Positions 8,848-18,459 of a DNA stretch of 64,000 nucleotides are shown here, piece by piece. Each line of letters opens with the position of its first letter. The first letter of the stretch is position 1. A program made the translations under genes and the position numbers. The notes beneath the pieces were generated by a model. The model was not told the DNA's origin. It was given only the letters and a program-made list of their open reading frames with translations, and did no database searches. Source of the stretch: Borreliella andersonii (GTDB taxonomy: Bacteria > Spirochaetota > Spirochaetia > Borreliales > Borreliaceae); NCBI RefSeq assembly GCF_032595875.1, contig NZ_CP132457.1, positions 806,001-870,000 on the forward strand. The letters run 5' to 3'.

Positions 8848-9378
8848 ATGAAAAATAAAACAGAATATTATGATCAGTTTATTTTAAAAATACCCGATTT
8901 TCCTAAAAAGGGTGTTCTTTTTTATGATATAACTAGCGTTTTATTAAAACCCGAAGTTTATAGTTCATTAATAAATGAGGTATATTCTTTTTATAATTTC
9001 AAAAAGATTGATTGCATTGCGGTTGTTGAGTCTAGGGGATATTTGATAGGTGCTCCTTTGTCTTTAAAAATGCAACTACCTCTTGTTTTAATTCGAAAAG
9101 AGGGTAAATTGCCCAGAGAGGTTTTTAGTGAAGAGTATGAACTTGAATATGGTTTTGGGAGAATAGAGGTGCACAAAGATGATGTTAGAACGTATTCCAA
9201 TATTCTTTTAATAGATGACATATTAGCTACCGGTGGAACTTTAAAGTCGTCTGCGGTTTTACTAGAGAGAGCTGGGGGCAAGGTCAAGGATATTTTTTGT
9301 TTTATTGAGCTTTGTGGTATTAATGGTAGACAAAGTCTTGAAAGTTATGAAGTCAATTCCCTTGTAAGGTATAATTAA
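8848..9378 (+). CDS. apt: Adenine phosphoribosyltransferase
   Basis: Purine salvage enzyme making AMP from adenine and PRPP, 176 residues, the family length. The PRPP loop is NILLIDDILATGGT near residues 114-127. The opening IPDFPKKGVLFYDIT is the typical Apt N-terminus, and CIAVVESRGYLIGAPL is the conserved ExRG flap region. Borrelia depends on purine salvage, so this is a core gene. A TATAAT box at 8836-8841 ends only six bases before the ATG, and the only ribosome-binding resemblance is a weak TTAGG, so the mRNA may have almost no leader. Confidence 0.95.
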   Translation: MKNKTEYYDQFILKIPDFPKKGVLFYDITSVLLKPEVYSSLINEVYSFYNFKKIDCIAVVESRGYLIGAPLSLKMQLPLVLIRKEGKLPREVFSEEYELEYGFGRIEVHKDDVRTYSNILLIDDILATGGTLKSSAVLLERAGGKVKDIFCFIELCGINGRQSLESYEVNSLVRYN

Positions 9379-9386
9379 TTTAATGC

Positions 9387-9416
9387 TTGACTTTTCTTTT
9401 TTATTAAATTTAAAAT
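9387..9416 (+). promoter_or_regulatory. Promoter of the rplU-prp-rpmA-obg operon
   Basis: TTGACT (9387-9392) and TAAAAT (9411-9416) are 18 bases apart. The predicted start is near 9423, giving a leader of about 12 bases with GAGG before the rplU ATG. Confidence 0.6.
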
Positions 9417-9434
9417 GTTTAGTTGAGGTAATAT

Positions 9435-9746
9435 ATGTATGCACTGGTAGAAATAAATGGTAAGCAATATAAGGCTATTGAGGGTGAATTTTTAAAAATA
9501 GATAAAATTTCTTCTATTGAAAAAGATAAGTTGGAATTTAATAGCGTTTTGCTTATTAATAAAGGCGGAGAGGTTAAAATAGGAAAGCCTTATGTTGTAA
9601 ATTCTCTTATTAGATGTACCTATAAAGAAGATAAAAAAGATAAAAAGATTATTTCTTACAGATACAGAAGAAGAAAATCAAGTGAGAGGAAAGTTGGGCA
9701 CAGGCAAACCTATTCTTATATTTTGGTTGATGAAATAGTTTTTTAA
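9435..9746 (+). CDS. rplU: 50S ribosomal protein L21
   Basis: A 103-residue bL21, full family length. [19 protein letters not shown] is the standard N-terminus and [24 protein letters not shown] is the conserved rRNA-binding C-terminal block. It heads the usual L21-Prp-L27-Obg order, with prp beginning five bases after its stop. GAGG sits six bases before the ATG. Confidence 0.97.
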   Translation: MYALVEINGKQYKAIEGEFLKIDKISSIEKDKLEFNSVLLINKGGEVKIGKPYVVNSLIRCTYKEDKKDKKIISYRYRRRKSSERKVGHRQTYSYILVDEIVF

Positions 9747-9751
9747 GTATA

Positions 9752-10072
9752 TTGATTAATGTTTTAGTAAAAGTAAAAGACGATGTAATCATTTATCTTT
9801 TAGCCAATGGGCATGCTATAAGTAAGAATAACGTTAACGTTGTATGTTCTTCTTTTTCTTTTATTTTGAGAACTTTTTTTAGCGTTCTTGATCTTGAGGG
9901 TGAGGCTTTTGTTGTGAAAAATTCAAAAAGAGGTTATTTAGAATTTAAGTCCTTTTTTAAGGATTTGAGCAAAGAAAGTCTTTTTTATTATAGTAGGTTT
10001 TTAATTAGAGGCATAAATGATTTGTGCTTTGAGTATCCCGATGATATTAAAATAGTTTTGGAGGAAAATTAA
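9752..10072 (+). CDS. prp: Ribosomal-processing cysteine protease Prp family
   Basis: A 106-residue member of the Prp (YsxB) family encoded, as usual, between L21 and L27. The catalytic His is in NGHAI (residue 23 region) and the catalytic Cys in [14 protein letters not shown]; these form the family Cys-His dyad. In Firmicutes Prp removes an N-terminal extension from L27. Here L27 starts directly with [10 protein letters not shown] and has no extension, so the usual substrate site is absent. The start codon is TTG at 9752. The stop overlaps the rpmA ATG by one base, which implies coupled translation. Confidence 0.8.
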   Translation: MINVLVKVKDDVIIYLLANGHAISKNNVNVVCSSFSFILRTFFSVLDLEGEAFVVKNSKRGYLEFKSFFKDLSKESLFYYSRFLIRGINDLCFEYPDDIKIVLEEN

Positions 10073-10317
10073 TGGCAACAAGTAAAAGTGGTGGTAGTTC
10101 AAAAAATGGACGAGATTCTATATCCAAGCGTCTTGGAGTTAAAAGAAGCGGTGGTCAGTTTGTTAAGGCTGGGGAAATAATTGTTAGACAAAGAGGTACA
10201 AAGTTTCATAAAGGCAAAAACGTTGGCCTTGGAAGAGATTATACAATATTTGCGCTTTCATCTGGTAAGGTGGAGTTTAAAACTGTGAAGGGACGAAAAT
10301 ATGTAAGTATTGTTTAG
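10072..10317 (+). CDS. rpmA: 50S ribosomal protein L27
   Basis: An 81-residue bL27. The flexible N-terminal arm that reaches the peptidyl-transferase centre is [16 protein letters not shown], followed by [33 protein letters not shown] lies just before the ATG. There is no Firmicutes-type cleavable extension before the Ala-Thr-Ser arm. It is coupled to prp by overlap. Confidence 0.97.
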   Translation: MATSKSGGSSKNGRDSISKRLGVKRSGGQFVKAGEIIVRQRGTKFHKGKNVGLGRDYTIFALSSGKVEFKTVKGRKYVSIV

Positions 10318-10371
10318 TATTAATTTAAGGGATTGGAAATTTTTAGTTTTAATTGAAAAATTGGAGAGAGT

Positions 10372-11358
10372 TTGTATAGCTTTAAGGACTCTGTAAATAT
10401 AACGGTAGTTTCGGGCAATGGTGGTTCTGGATGTGTTTCTTTTTTGAGGGAAAAGTTTAATGCAAAAGGTGGTCCAGATGGTGGAAATGGTGGGAATGGT
10501 GGGAGTGTAATTTTCAAGGTGAGAGAAAATCTTAGCACTTTATCTTTTTATAAAGATGGTCATGTGCTTTGTGCTGAAAATGGTAAACCTGGAATGGGTT
10601 TTAGAAGAAGTGGTGCTAATGGTAAAGATTTGATTCTTTTTGTTCCTCCAAATACAGAAGTTTATAATGAAAATGATAAAGCTTTTTTATGTAGGCTTAA
10701 AAATTTAAATGACGAATTTGTTGTTTTAAAAGGTGGCAGAGGGGGTCTTGGTAATTGGAATTTTAAGACTTCGGTTAGAAGGGCGCCAAGGTTTGCTCAA
10801 CCGGGGGAATCAGGCAATAGTTTGAGTGTGCGTCTTGAACTTTTTTTGGTTGCAGACATTGGGCTTGTTGGCCTACCTAATGCTGGTAAATCTTCTCTTC
10901 TTAATAGAATAACCTCGGCAAAATCTAGGGTCGCAAATTATCCTTTTACAACAAAGATTCCTCATCTTGGCATTTTGAGGCGCTCTTATGATGATTTAAT
11001 TATTGCAGATATTCCCGGAATAATTAAGGGCGCTAGCTTTGGAGTAGGACTTGGGACTAAATTTTTAAAACATATTGCTAAAACTAAAATTTTAGCTTTA
11101 GTTATTGATGTTTCTGAAGCAAATTTTTTAGAATCATACAGCATTCTTTTAAATGAATTAAAATCTTATAGCCATAAGCTTTTTAATAAAAAAAAAATTG
11201 TTATTGCTAACAAACTTGATTTGGATGGTTCTGAAAAAAATTTTGATTGCTTGATAAAAACTTTAGGAAAAGAAAAGGTTATTGGCATCTCTATTTACGA
11301 GAATATAGGAATTGAGGAACTTATTAAAGAATTTTTTATTTTGGCTAAAACTTTTTAA
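10372..11358 (+). CDS. obgE: GTPase Obg (ribosome assembly)
   Basis: A 328-residue Obg GTPase acting in late 50S assembly. The glycine-rich OBG fold spans residues 1-157 (VVSGNGGSGCVSF, GGPDGGNGGNGG, GGRGGLGNWNF). The G domain follows: P-loop GLPNAGKSSL, switch II DIPGI and NKLD. The protein ends soon after the G domain and has no C-terminal OCT domain, as in many compact Obg proteins. The TTG start at 10372 is supported by GGAGAG upstream. Follows rpmA in the operon. Confidence 0.95.
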   Translation: MYSFKDSVNITVVSGNGGSGCVSFLREKFNAKGGPDGGNGGNGGSVIFKVRENLSTLSFYKDGHVLCAENGKPGMGFRRSGANGKDLILFVPPNTEVYNENDKAFLCRLKNLNDEFVVLKGGRGGLGNWNFKTSVRRAPRFAQPGESGNSLSVRLELFLVADIGLVGLPNAGKSSLLNRITSAKSRVANYPFTTKIPHLGILRRSYDDLIIADIPGIIKGASFGVGLGTKFLKHIAKTKILALVIDVSEANFLESYSILLNELKSYSHKLFNKKKIVIANKLDLDGSEKNFDCLIKTLGKEKVIGISIYENIGIEELIKEFFILAKTF

Positions 11359-11438
11359 TAAAATCGATTTTTATTACGGTCTTTTTTATTTTTAAGATTT
11401 GATTTTTGGATGTCAAATTTGATTTAGGAAAGAAATTC

Positions 11439-12020
11439 ATGAGAATTGCAATATTAGGGGGCACTTATAATCCAGTCCATATTGGACATATTTTTTTGGC
11501 TAAAGAAGTAGAGTATTTATTAAATATTGATAGAGTGATATTTATTCCCACTTGCAATCCAGCTCATAAATTGATTGATGAGGATGTTAGCGTTAATAAT
11601 AGAATAGATATGCTCAAGCTCGCATTAGAAAATGAAGATAAAATGTTTATAGATGATTGCGACATAATAAATGGTGGCATAACTTATACCGTTGATACTA
11701 TTTCTTGTGTTAAAAAAAAATACAAAAACGATAAACTTTTTTTAATTATTGGTGATGATCTTTTTCGAAATTTTGATTCATGGAAAGAGCCCCAAAGTAT
11801 TGTAAGCTCTGTTGATCTTGTTGTTGCTCACAGAATCTATAAAGAGAGACTTCAAAGTTCTTTTAAGCATATTTATATAGATAATAAAATATTACCGATT
11901 TCCTCATCAGAGATTAGGAATAGAATTCTAAATGGATTTCCCGTTAGCTATTTATTACCTTTTGGTGTGTTAAAATACATTAAAGATAATAATTTGTATG
12001 TTAAAAAGGTAAATGTTTGA
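11439..12020 (+). CDS. nadD: Nicotinate-nucleotide adenylyltransferase
   Basis: NaMN adenylyltransferase of NAD synthesis, about 193 residues. The start is ATG at 11439 ([17 protein letters not shown]), preceded by TTAGGAAAG; an in-frame TTG at 11406 would add an extension not seen in the family. The nucleotidyltransferase motifs [11 protein letters not shown] and [10 protein letters not shown] are intact. The stop overlaps the next gene's start by four bases. A nadD-LCP-rsfS order is common in bacteria. Confidence 0.93.
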   Translation: MRIAILGGTYNPVHIGHIFLAKEVEYLLNIDRVIFIPTCNPAHKLIDEDVSVNNRIDMLKLALENEDKMFIDDCDIINGGITYTVDTISCVKKKYKNDKLFLIIGDDLFRNFDSWKEPQSIVSSVDLVVAHRIYKERLQSSFKHIYIDNKILPISSSEIRNRILNGFPVSYLLPFGVLKYIKDNNLYVKKVNV

Positions 12021-13201
12021 GAAAAGATTTAATTTTTTTATTTTTAATTGTTCTGATAATAGCGGGTGTAGTAATTTTTTTTATTAGAAGCTCAAGAAAA
12101 GAGTTGGTTTATTTCGAGCTTAATACAAAGAGTAATATTAGTTTTTTGTTTATAATAGAAGATCTTAACAAAAACCTTGTAAGTATGCAAGAAATTTTTA
12201 TTAACATGAAAACAGGAAATATTGGGTTTTTAGATATTCCAATTCATACTGGATATGAAGATTTAAAAGGGAATATATCTTGGTTTAAAGATCTTTATAA
12301 AAAAAATTCTTTTAATAAATTTTTATCTAAAATTTATACACAATTATCTCATGAATCGGATTATTATATTCGTTTTCAAAAAGAAAATTTTGTTAAACTT
12401 ATTGACTACTTGGGGGGAGTTAAACTTCTTGTTAAAAATCCAGTAAAAATTTATAATTTCGAAGATTCTATTTTAATACCCTCTGGCACTTCTAATTTTG
12501 ATGGTGATAAGGCGTATGATTATTTGAGATATTTTAATGATGTTAATCAGTTTGAAGAGAGAGTTGAATTTTTTAAAGAGTTTTTTAAAAAATTTCTTTT
12601 TCAAATTTCAGATTTTGGCATTGAAAATGACAATTTTTTTAGAATATATTCCATGTTAGATACTAACCTTTCAGAAGTTGTTTTTAAATACATTGTTAAA
12701 AATTATAAAATAAATAATGATAAAATTATTTCTATTAATATTAAAGGACAAGAAGAGATTTTTAAGGATAATGATAATAATTTGATAAAGGTGGTTTTTC
12801 CTTATTATGGGGGTGCTATTTTAAAAGAATCGGTGGAGAAATTAAATAAAGAGCTTGTTAATGAAGGTGTAGAAGAGATAGTAAAGATTATTGTTTTAAA
12901 TGGAACAAAAGTTGTTGGGCTTGCAAAAAAAACAGCAAATATTTTTAATTCTTTAAAATTTAAAGTTTTAAAATTTGGCAATGCAGATAAAAATTCTTAT
13001 GAAAGTACCCTGATTATAAATAATTCGGATAATTTAGAAATGGCTGTTAGGGTTGGAGAGGCTATTAAAGCTTCAAATATTAAGCCAATTTCTGAAGTTC
13101 AAACTAAAAGATTGTTAGAGCTTGATGATCTTGATATTAATCCTGATGTAATAGTTATTTTAGGAGATGATTTTGATGGAAGATATGTTAAAAGTAAATG
13201 A
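12017..13201 (+). CDS. LCP (LytR-CpsA-Psr) family protein with LytR_C domain
   Basis: A 394-residue membrane-anchored protein with one N-terminal segment ([19 protein letters not shown]). The LCP-like part includes [27 protein letters not shown] and [13 protein letters not shown]. The C-terminal part ([22 protein letters not shown] ... ILGDDF) is a LytR_C module. LCP enzymes attach polymers such as teichoic acid to peptidoglycan; Borrelia is not known to make such polymers, so the role here is open. It sits between nadD and rsfS, overlapping both. The TTG start at 12017 overlaps the nadD stop. Confidence 0.78.
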   Translation: MRKDLIFLFLIVLIIAGVVIFFIRSSRKELVYFELNTKSNISFLFIIEDLNKNLVSMQEIFINMKTGNIGFLDIPIHTGYEDLKGNISWFKDLYKKNSFNKFLSKIYTQLSHESDYYIRFQKENFVKLIDYLGGVKLLVKNPVKIYNFEDSILIPSGTSNFDGDKAYDYLRYFNDVNQFEERVEFFKEFFKKFLFQISDFGIENDNFFRIYSMLDTNLSEVVFKYIVKNYKINNDKIISINIKGQEEIFKDNDNNLIKVVFPYYGGAILKESVEKLNKELVNEGVEEIVKIIVLNGTKVVGLAKKTANIFNSLKFKVLKFGNADKNSYESTLIINNSDNLEMAVRVGEAIKASNIKPISEVQTKRLLELDDLDINPDVIVILGDDFDGRYVKSK

Positions 13202-13526
13202 TATTAATGATTTATGTAAAATAATAAGTGATTTTAATGGAATTGATGTTATAGGTATTAATGTTAGTAATATTTGTAATTGGACTGATTTTTTTATAAT
13301 AGCTACTTTTGTATCATTTAAGCAAATGGAAGTTTTATATGCTGATAAGATAATTAAATTTTTTAAAGAAAAAAAAATCAGTCTTAATGTTCAAGGAAAA
13401 GGGTTGGTTTATGACTGGACTGTTGTTTCGGGTGCAAATTTGGTAATTCATTTAATGAGTGAAAAATCTAGAGAATACTATGAGCTTGAAAAAATATGGT
13501 CCAAGGGAATCATTATTTATCCTTAA
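13176..13526 (+). CDS. rsfS: Ribosomal silencing factor RsfS
   Basis: A protein of about 116 residues that binds L14 and blocks subunit joining when nutrients are short. Family blocks are VIGINVSNICNWTDFFIIATFVSFKQMEVLYADKI and GLVYDWTVVSGANLVIHLMSEKSREYYELEKIW. The start is ATG at 13176, eight bases after TAGGAGAT. The frame is open further up but has no better signal. It overlaps the 3' end of the LCP gene by 26 bases. Confidence 0.9.
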   Translation: MEDMLKVNDINDLCKIISDFNGIDVIGINVSNICNWTDFFIIATFVSFKQMEVLYADKIIKFFKEKKISLNVQGKGLVYDWTVVSGANLVIHLMSEKSREYYELEKIWSKGIIIYP

Positions 13527-13578
13527 TTGCTGTTTAATTAAAATTAATTAAAAAAACTAAAAATATCATAAAAATATG

Positions 13579-13607
13579 TTTACAAAAAATAGAAAATATT
13601 TTAGATT
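13579..13607 (+). promoter_or_regulatory. Putative spoVG promoter
   Basis: TTTACA (13579-13584) and TAGATT (13602-13607) are 17 bases apart, with a predicted start near 13614. This lies inside the upstream extension of the spoVG reading frame and so supports the later GTG start. Confidence 0.5.
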
Positions 13608-13638
13608 TAAATTATGTACTTTTTGCGGGAGGCTTATA

Positions 13639-13932
13639 GTGGATATTACAGACATAAGGATAAAGAAAGTTGACAGTAAAAATTCTGGTTCTAAATTATT
13701 AGCATATGTTGCAGTTACTTTTGATAACTGTTTGGTTCTTCATAATATTAGAGTTATTAAAGGGCAAAAGGGAGTATTTATTGCTATGCCTAACAGAAGA
13801 ACTAGAGTCGGTGAATATAAAGACATTGTACATCCTATTAGTCAGGATTTTAGAAAAGCTTTGCAAACTTCTATTTTTAAGGAATATGTAAAAGAAAATC
13901 CAGCTGATCTTGAACTTGAATTAGATTTTTAG
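13639..13932 (+). CDS. spoVG: SpoVG, nucleic-acid-binding regulator
   Basis: A 97-residue SpoVG. The family opening [39 protein letters not shown] begins right at the GTG at 13639. GGGAGG lies six bases before that codon, so this is the start. An in-frame ATG at 13576 would add 21 codons that span the predicted promoter. In Borrelia burgdorferi SpoVG is known as a site-specific DNA- and RNA-binding protein that influences other genes; it has no link to sporulation here. The [18 protein letters not shown] block is the most conserved part. Confidence 0.93.
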   Translation: MDITDIRIKKVDSKNSGSKLLAYVAVTFDNCLVLHNIRVIKGQKGVFIAMPNRRTRVGEYKDIVHPISQDFRKALQTSIFKEYVKENPADLELELDF

Positions 13933-13939
13933 ATAATTG

Positions 13940-13968
13940 TTGACAAAGCTCGTTGTATCTTGTATGCT
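13940..13968 (+). promoter_or_regulatory. Promoter of tRNA-Gln (and rplY)
   Basis: TTGACA (13940-13945) and TATGCT (13963-13968) are separated by 17 bases, and the predicted start near 13975 lies about 22 bases before the tRNA. The -35 box is the perfect consensus, as expected for a stable-RNA gene. Confidence 0.7.
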
Positions 13969-13996
13969 TGTCAATTGTAAGTATTAATAAGGTATT

Positions 13997-14068
13997 TGGG
14001 ACGTCGACAAGTGGTAAGTCAACTGGTTTTGGTCCAGTCATTCGAGGGTTCGAATCCTTCCGTCCCAG
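13997..14068 (+). tRNA. tRNA-Gln (anticodon TTG)
   Basis: A complete cloverleaf. The acceptor TGGGACG pairs with CGTCCCA. The anticodon arm CTGG-TTTTGGT-CCAG places TTG in the loop, reading CAA (and CAG by wobble). The T arm contains GGTTCGAATCC, and the discriminator base is G. CCA is not encoded. The tRNA ends 23 bases before the rplY start, so it and rplY probably share a transcript. Confidence 0.96.
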
Positions 14069-14091
14069 TATTTTATATTAGGAGTTTTTTG

Positions 14092-14643
14092 GTGGAAAAT
14101 AGCAGGATTTTAAGTTGCCAATATAGATCAAGTTTTGGATCTTCTAATGCTCGAAGAATAAGAGCTAAGCGTGAAATACCAGCTGTTGTTTATGGGCAAG
14201 GCAGTGATGTTTCATACGTGAGAATTAAGAGTAGTGAGTTTAATAAGAAGTTTGCAAAATTTACGGATAATACTGTTTTAATATTAGATGATGGCAAGCT
14301 TGAAAGATGCGTTTTTGTTAAAGATGTTGCAGAAAATATTGCCAGTAAACTCATTTATCATATTGATTTTTACGAAGTAGATAGGAATGTTGAGCTTGAA
14401 AAATATGTTCCTATTAGGTTTGTTGGAGCTTCTGTTGGGGTTAAAGAGGGTGGAATTTTGACTGTCTTAAAAGAGCAGGTTAAGGTAAGGTCTTTGCCCT
14501 TGGATTTGCCAGAGTTTATAGAGCTTGATTTAACCCCTGTTAATAAAGGGGATAGCGTTCTTCTTAAAGATCTTTTGTTACCTTCTAATGTTGTTAGGCT
14601 TGCAGAAAATGACGATAATTTGGAAGTTATTATTATAAAGTGA
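14092..14643 (+). CDS. rplY: 50S ribosomal protein L25/Ctc (TL5 type)
   Basis: A protein of about 183 residues: an L25 5S-rRNA-binding domain (residues 1-90) plus the C-terminal beta domain of the Ctc/TL5 form ([40 protein letters not shown]). The start is GTG at 14092, after an upstream GGAG. A longer open frame begins inside the tRNA and is not credible. [14 protein letters not shown] is the conserved N-terminal motif. It directly follows tRNA-Gln and precedes pth, a classic ctc-pth pair. Confidence 0.92.
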   Translation: MENSRILSCQYRSSFGSSNARRIRAKREIPAVVYGQGSDVSYVRIKSSEFNKKFAKFTDNTVLILDDGKLERCVFVKDVAENIASKLIYHIDFYEVDRNVELEKYVPIRFVGASVGVKEGGILTVLKEQVKVRSLPLDLPEFIELDLTPVNKGDSVLLKDLLLPSNVVRLAENDDNLEVIIIK

Positions 14644-14647
14644 TTTT

Positions 14648-15214
14648 ATGGGGTTGTTGATACTTGGATTAGGAAACCCTGGATTAGAATTTTCTTTAAC
14701 TAGGCATAATGTTGGTTTTTCTCTTTTGGATAAAATTGTTTCTAAAAACGGTCTTTTTTTAAAAAGAAAAAAAAAGTATGAATATTCAGAATTAAAAATG
14801 ATTTCTAGAAGAGTAGTTTTAGTTAAGCCATTGACTTATATGAATCTAAGCGGGTCTTTATTTCCTTCAATATTTTCTGATTTTTATATGTGTATAAAGA
14901 ATTTATTAGTGGTTCTTGATAATGTTGATCTTCCTTTGGGAAGGTGCAGGCTTAAAGAGCGAGGTGGTGTATCTACTCATAATGGTCTTAGGTCAATTTC
15001 AAGTGTTCTTGGAAGCTCTAACTACAGTAGACTTTATATTGGGGTTGGAAGCAATGTTATGTGTGATATAAAGAGTTTTGTACTTTCTAGATTTTGCAAG
15101 GATGAAATAGATAGGCTTGAAAAATTGTATGATTTTTTAAGCGATGAACTGATTGATATTAGCGAAGCAAATTTTAAAGATAAGGTTCAAAAAATCAATT
15201 CTAGTAATTTTTGA
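14648..15214 (+). CDS. pth: Peptidyl-tRNA hydrolase
   Basis: A 188-residue Pth that recycles peptidyl-tRNA. Motifs are [21 protein letters not shown] with the catalytic His, [43 protein letters not shown], and YIGVG. Four bases separate it from rplY, and its stop overlaps the tilS start region. Confidence 0.96.
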   Translation: MGLLILGLGNPGLEFSLTRHNVGFSLLDKIVSKNGLFLKRKKKYEYSELKMISRRVVLVKPLTYMNLSGSLFPSIFSDFYMCIKNLLVVLDNVDLPLGRCRLKERGGVSTHNGLRSISSVLGSSNYSRLYIGVGSNVMCDIKSFVLSRFCKDEIDRLEKLYDFLSDELIDISEANFKDKVQKINSSNF

Positions 15215-16536
15215 TGCATTTTTTAGACGATAATATACAAATTAAAATAGATAAATTTTATAAAAAAAATTCTTTGAATAAAAATCGGGTTATTGTTGCT
15301 TTTTCTGGTGGAGCTGATTCTACAGCTTTATTATTGAATTTAAAATATTACTTGAGCAATAATGTTATTGCATTTTATTTTGCGCATTTTATTAGATCTG
15401 ATAATGAGCAAAATCAGGAAATAGAGCATGTAAAGGGGTTTTGTGATTTTTACAATATTGCTTTACAAATTAGAAAATGTGATATAGATATAAAAAGTGA
15501 ATCAGTTAGGTTAGGAGTATCTATTGAAGAGCTTGCAAGGAAATTTAGATATACTGCTTTAGAAAATGCTCTTAGAGAAAATGGTGCAAATTATATTGCA
15601 CTTGCTCATAACGAAAACGATCAAATTGAGACAATAATTATGAGATTTTTTCAAGGATCTTTTTTGGATGGGCTTTCAGGTATTCCTAGTGTCAATAGAA
15701 ACATTATAAGGCCTTTACTTGAGGTTTCAAGATTGGAAATTGAAAAATTTTTATCTTTGAATAATATTGAGTTTTTTGTTGATAGTACAAATGCTCAAAA
15801 TTTATATCTAAGAAATAGAGTTAGAAATAATTTACTACCTGCTATAAAAAAGGTTTTTAAAGGATATGAAAAATGTCTTAAAAGAATATCTGAATTTTCA
15901 AAGGAATTTGTGGATTATTTTGAAAAAGATGAATTTTTTCCTGTTGAGAAAGGCAAATATTATTATTCTTTTGACTTGAAAACTTTTTTAGATTTTCCTA
16001 AGTATTTGGTGTTTAGATTGATTTTTAAAATTTTAAATTCAGAAGGAATTGTAGCTAAACTTTCCTATAAAACCCTTAATGAAGCGTTTAAGGTAGAGAT
16101 TAATAAAAAGAAAAATAATGTTTTGTTAAAAACCAATGAATTTTTTTTAGAAAAAAGGCATAATAAAATTAATTTAATTTTCAAAAGGGATGAAAAATTT
16201 TACAAGCCTTTTGATTTTATTTTGGAAGTTGGTAAATGGTATAGTTTATCTTTGGGTAAGATTTTGCTAAAATATTTAGAGTGCAATTCAGCTTCTGTAT
16301 TAAGATTAAAATGTTGTTCTTATGAGTTTAGGTATAAGTTTTTTAAGGATAGATTGAAAGCTAAAAAATTTTTTTCTAAGTTTATAAGGTGTAATCCGGT
16401 TTATTTAATGTTGTTGGCATTAGATAGCAGGTTAATTGGAATTATTGATTTAAATACTTTAAACTTAGTATGGAGTGAAAAAAGTATTCTTAAAAAAATT
16501 AGTATATCTTTGATTGGAGGGCTTTTAAAGGAATGA
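15214..16536 (+). CDS. tilS: tRNA(Ile)-lysidine synthase TilS
   Basis: Modifies C34 of tRNA-Ile(CAU) to lysidine so that it reads AUA. The PP-loop is VIVAFSGGADSTALLL near residue 27-42. The HNENDQIETIIMRFFQGSFLDGLSGI segment is the TilS signature, and the C-terminal domain is present. About 440 residues. An in-frame TTG at 15211 overlaps the pth stop; ATG at 15214 is the natural start. The 3' end overlaps ftsH by four bases. Confidence 0.95.
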   Translation: MHFLDDNIQIKIDKFYKKNSLNKNRVIVAFSGGADSTALLLNLKYYLSNNVIAFYFAHFIRSDNEQNQEIEHVKGFCDFYNIALQIRKCDIDIKSESVRLGVSIEELARKFRYTALENALRENGANYIALAHNENDQIETIIMRFFQGSFLDGLSGIPSVNRNIIRPLLEVSRLEIEKFLSLNNIEFFVDSTNAQNLYLRNRVRNNLLPAIKKVFKGYEKCLKRISEFSKEFVDYFEKDEFFPVEKGKYYYSFDLKTFLDFPKYLVFRLIFKILNSEGIVAKLSYKTLNEAFKVEINKKKNNVLLKTNEFFLEKRHNKINLIFKRDEKFYKPFDFILEVGKWYSLSLGKILLKYLECNSASVLRLKCCSYEFRYKFFKDRLKAKKFFSKFIRCNPVYLMLLALDSRLIGIIDLNTLNLVWSEKSILKKISISLIGGLLKE

Positions 16537-18455
16537 ATGGCAATAACAATATGAATAATAATGGAAAATCTAATAACAAAAAGAAGAATAAAAATTGGAT
16601 TTTAGGACTTGTTGTCGTTTTTCTAATTTCAGCAATATTTATGTCATATTTTATAAGGGGAGGGGAAAGCTATAAAAATGTTCCTTATAGCACTTTTCAG
16701 AGCTATTTAGACAATGGTTTAGTTGAGTCTGTAGTAATAATTGATAAAAATTTGATTCAATTTGTTGTCAAGGGGTCTAACTTTGCAAAGTCTTATTTTT
16801 CTACCAGTATTCCTTATCTTGATATAAATCTACTTTCAGAACTAAAAAATAAAAAAGTTGAGCTTAGCTCAGGGAAAAGTCAAGCTTCTCTGATTGGGGT
16901 TTTATTGCAAACTTTGCCATGGATTTTATTTTTTATTTTCTTTTTCTTTATATTTCGTCAAACTCAAGGTGGTGGTGGAAAGGTTTTTACATTTGGGAAA
17001 AGTAATGCTCAAAAGTATGAAGCTGGAAAGAATAAAATTACTTTTAAAGATGTGGCTGGTCAAGAAGAGGTTAAGCAAGAGCTTCACGAAGTTGTTGAAT
17101 TTCTTAAAAATCCAAAAAAATTTGAAAAAATAGGTGCAAGAATTCCCAAAGGAGTGCTTTTAGTTGGCTCTCCGGGTACTGGTAAAACTTTGCTTGCCAA
17201 AGCCGTTGCTGGTGAGGCTGGGGTTAGTTTTTTTCACATGTCAGGTTCAGATTTTGTTGAGATGTTTGTTGGGGTTGGAGCAAGTCGTGTTAGAGATTTA
17301 TTTGATAATGCTAGGAAAAATTCTCCATGTATTATTTTTATTGATGAGCTTGATGCTGTTGGTCGAAGTCGTGGTGCAGGGCTTGGGGGTGGTCATGATG
17401 AAAGAGAGCAAACTCTTAATCAGCTGTTGGTTGAAATGGATGGATTTGGAACGCATACTAATGTAATTGTTATGGCTGCTACAAATCGTCCAGATGTTCT
17501 TGACTCTGCTTTGCTTAGGCCTGGACGATTTGACAGACAAGTAACAGTTTCTTTGCCTGATATTAAGGAAAGAGAGGCAATATTGAATATCCATTCTGCA
17601 AAGACAAAGCTTTCAAAAGATATTAATTTGCAAGTAATAGCAAGAGCTACTCCTGGAGCTAGTGGTGCTGATCTTGCAAATTTAATTAATGAGGGAGCTT
17701 TAATAGCTGCAAGGAATAACCAGGATGAAATTTTAATGAAGGATATGGAAGAGGCCAGAGATAAAATATTGATGGGAGTTGCAAAAAAATCCATGACTAT
17801 TACTGATAGGCAAAAGCTTGAAACAGCTTATCATGAGGCAGGGCACGCTTTGCTTCACTATTATCTTGAACATGCTGATCCACTTCACAAGGTTACCATT
17901 ATTCCAAGGGGCAGGGCACTTGGTGTTGCATTTTCTCTTCCAAGAGAAGATAGGCTTTCAATAAACAAACATCAAATTCTTGATAAAATAAAGATATGTT
18001 ATGGTGGTTATGCTAGCGAGCAAATAAATTTAGGTGTTACAACAGCGGGTGTTCAAAATGATTTAATGCAAGCTACTAGCTTGGCTAAAAAAATGGTTAC
18101 GGAGTGGGGAATGGGTGAAGAAGTTGGACCAATATTTTTAGTAGACGACGAAGCGCCCATTTTTCTTCCGAAAGAATTTTCAAAGGCTAAGGCTTATTCC
18201 GAGAACACTGCCGATAAAGTTGACAGAGAGGTAAAAAGAATACTTGAAGAATGTTTAAAAGAGGCATCAGACATCCTTTTAAAGCATAAGGATCAACTTG
18301 TTAAGCTTGCAAAAGAACTTGTTTTGAAAGAAACTTTGACAGACAAAGAAGTGAGAGAGCTTTTGGGTTTTGAAGCTAATAAGGATGAATACGATTTATT
18401 TTCATCAGAAGATTCTACTGCAAAAGAAGTAAAGGAGGAAGATATAAAAGGTTAG
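16533..18455 (+). CDS. ftsH: ATP-dependent zinc metalloprotease FtsH
   Basis: A membrane-bound AAA+ protease of 640 residues. Membrane segments lie near residues 22-42 and 118-138, with a periplasmic part between. Walker A GSPGTGKT is near residue 212, Walker [12 protein letters not shown] follows, then the [23 protein letters not shown]. The zinc site is HEAGH near residue 434. The N-terminus is Asn-rich. It overlaps tilS by four bases, in the common tilS-ftsH order. Confidence 0.97.
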   Translation: MNGNNNMNNNGKSNNKKKNKNWILGLVVVFLISAIFMSYFIRGGESYKNVPYSTFQSYLDNGLVESVVIIDKNLIQFVVKGSNFAKSYFSTSIPYLDINLLSELKNKKVELSSGKSQASLIGVLLQTLPWILFFIFFFFIFRQTQGGGGKVFTFGKSNAQKYEAGKNKITFKDVAGQEEVKQELHEVVEFLKNPKKFEKIGARIPKGVLLVGSPGTGKTLLAKAVAGEAGVSFFHMSGSDFVEMFVGVGASRVRDLFDNARKNSPCIIFIDELDAVGRSRGAGLGGGHDEREQTLNQLLVEMDGFGTHTNVIVMAATNRPDVLDSALLRPGRFDRQVTVSLPDIKEREAILNIHSAKTKLSKDINLQVIARATPGASGADLANLINEGALIAARNNQDEILMKDMEEARDKILMGVAKKSMTITDRQKLETAYHEAGHALLHYYLEHADPLHKVTIIPRGRALGVAFSLPREDRLSINKHQILDKIKICYGGYASEQINLGVTTAGVQNDLMQATSLAKKMVTEWGMGEEVGPIFLVDDEAPIFLPKEFSKAKAYSENTADKVDREVKRILEECLKEASDILLKHKDQLVKLAKELVLKETLTDKEVRELLGFEANKDEYDLFSSEDSTAKEVKEEDIKG

Positions 18456-18459
18456 GTAA

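Noticed and set aside
13576..13638. Longer SpoVG N-terminus
   Set aside because: It overlaps the probable promoter, is absent from the family, and the GTG at 13639 has GGGAGG at proper distance.
13996..14091. Upstream extension of the rplY frame through the tRNA
   Set aside because: It is the tRNA-Gln gene read as protein; the GTG at 14092 after GGAG is where L25 homology begins.
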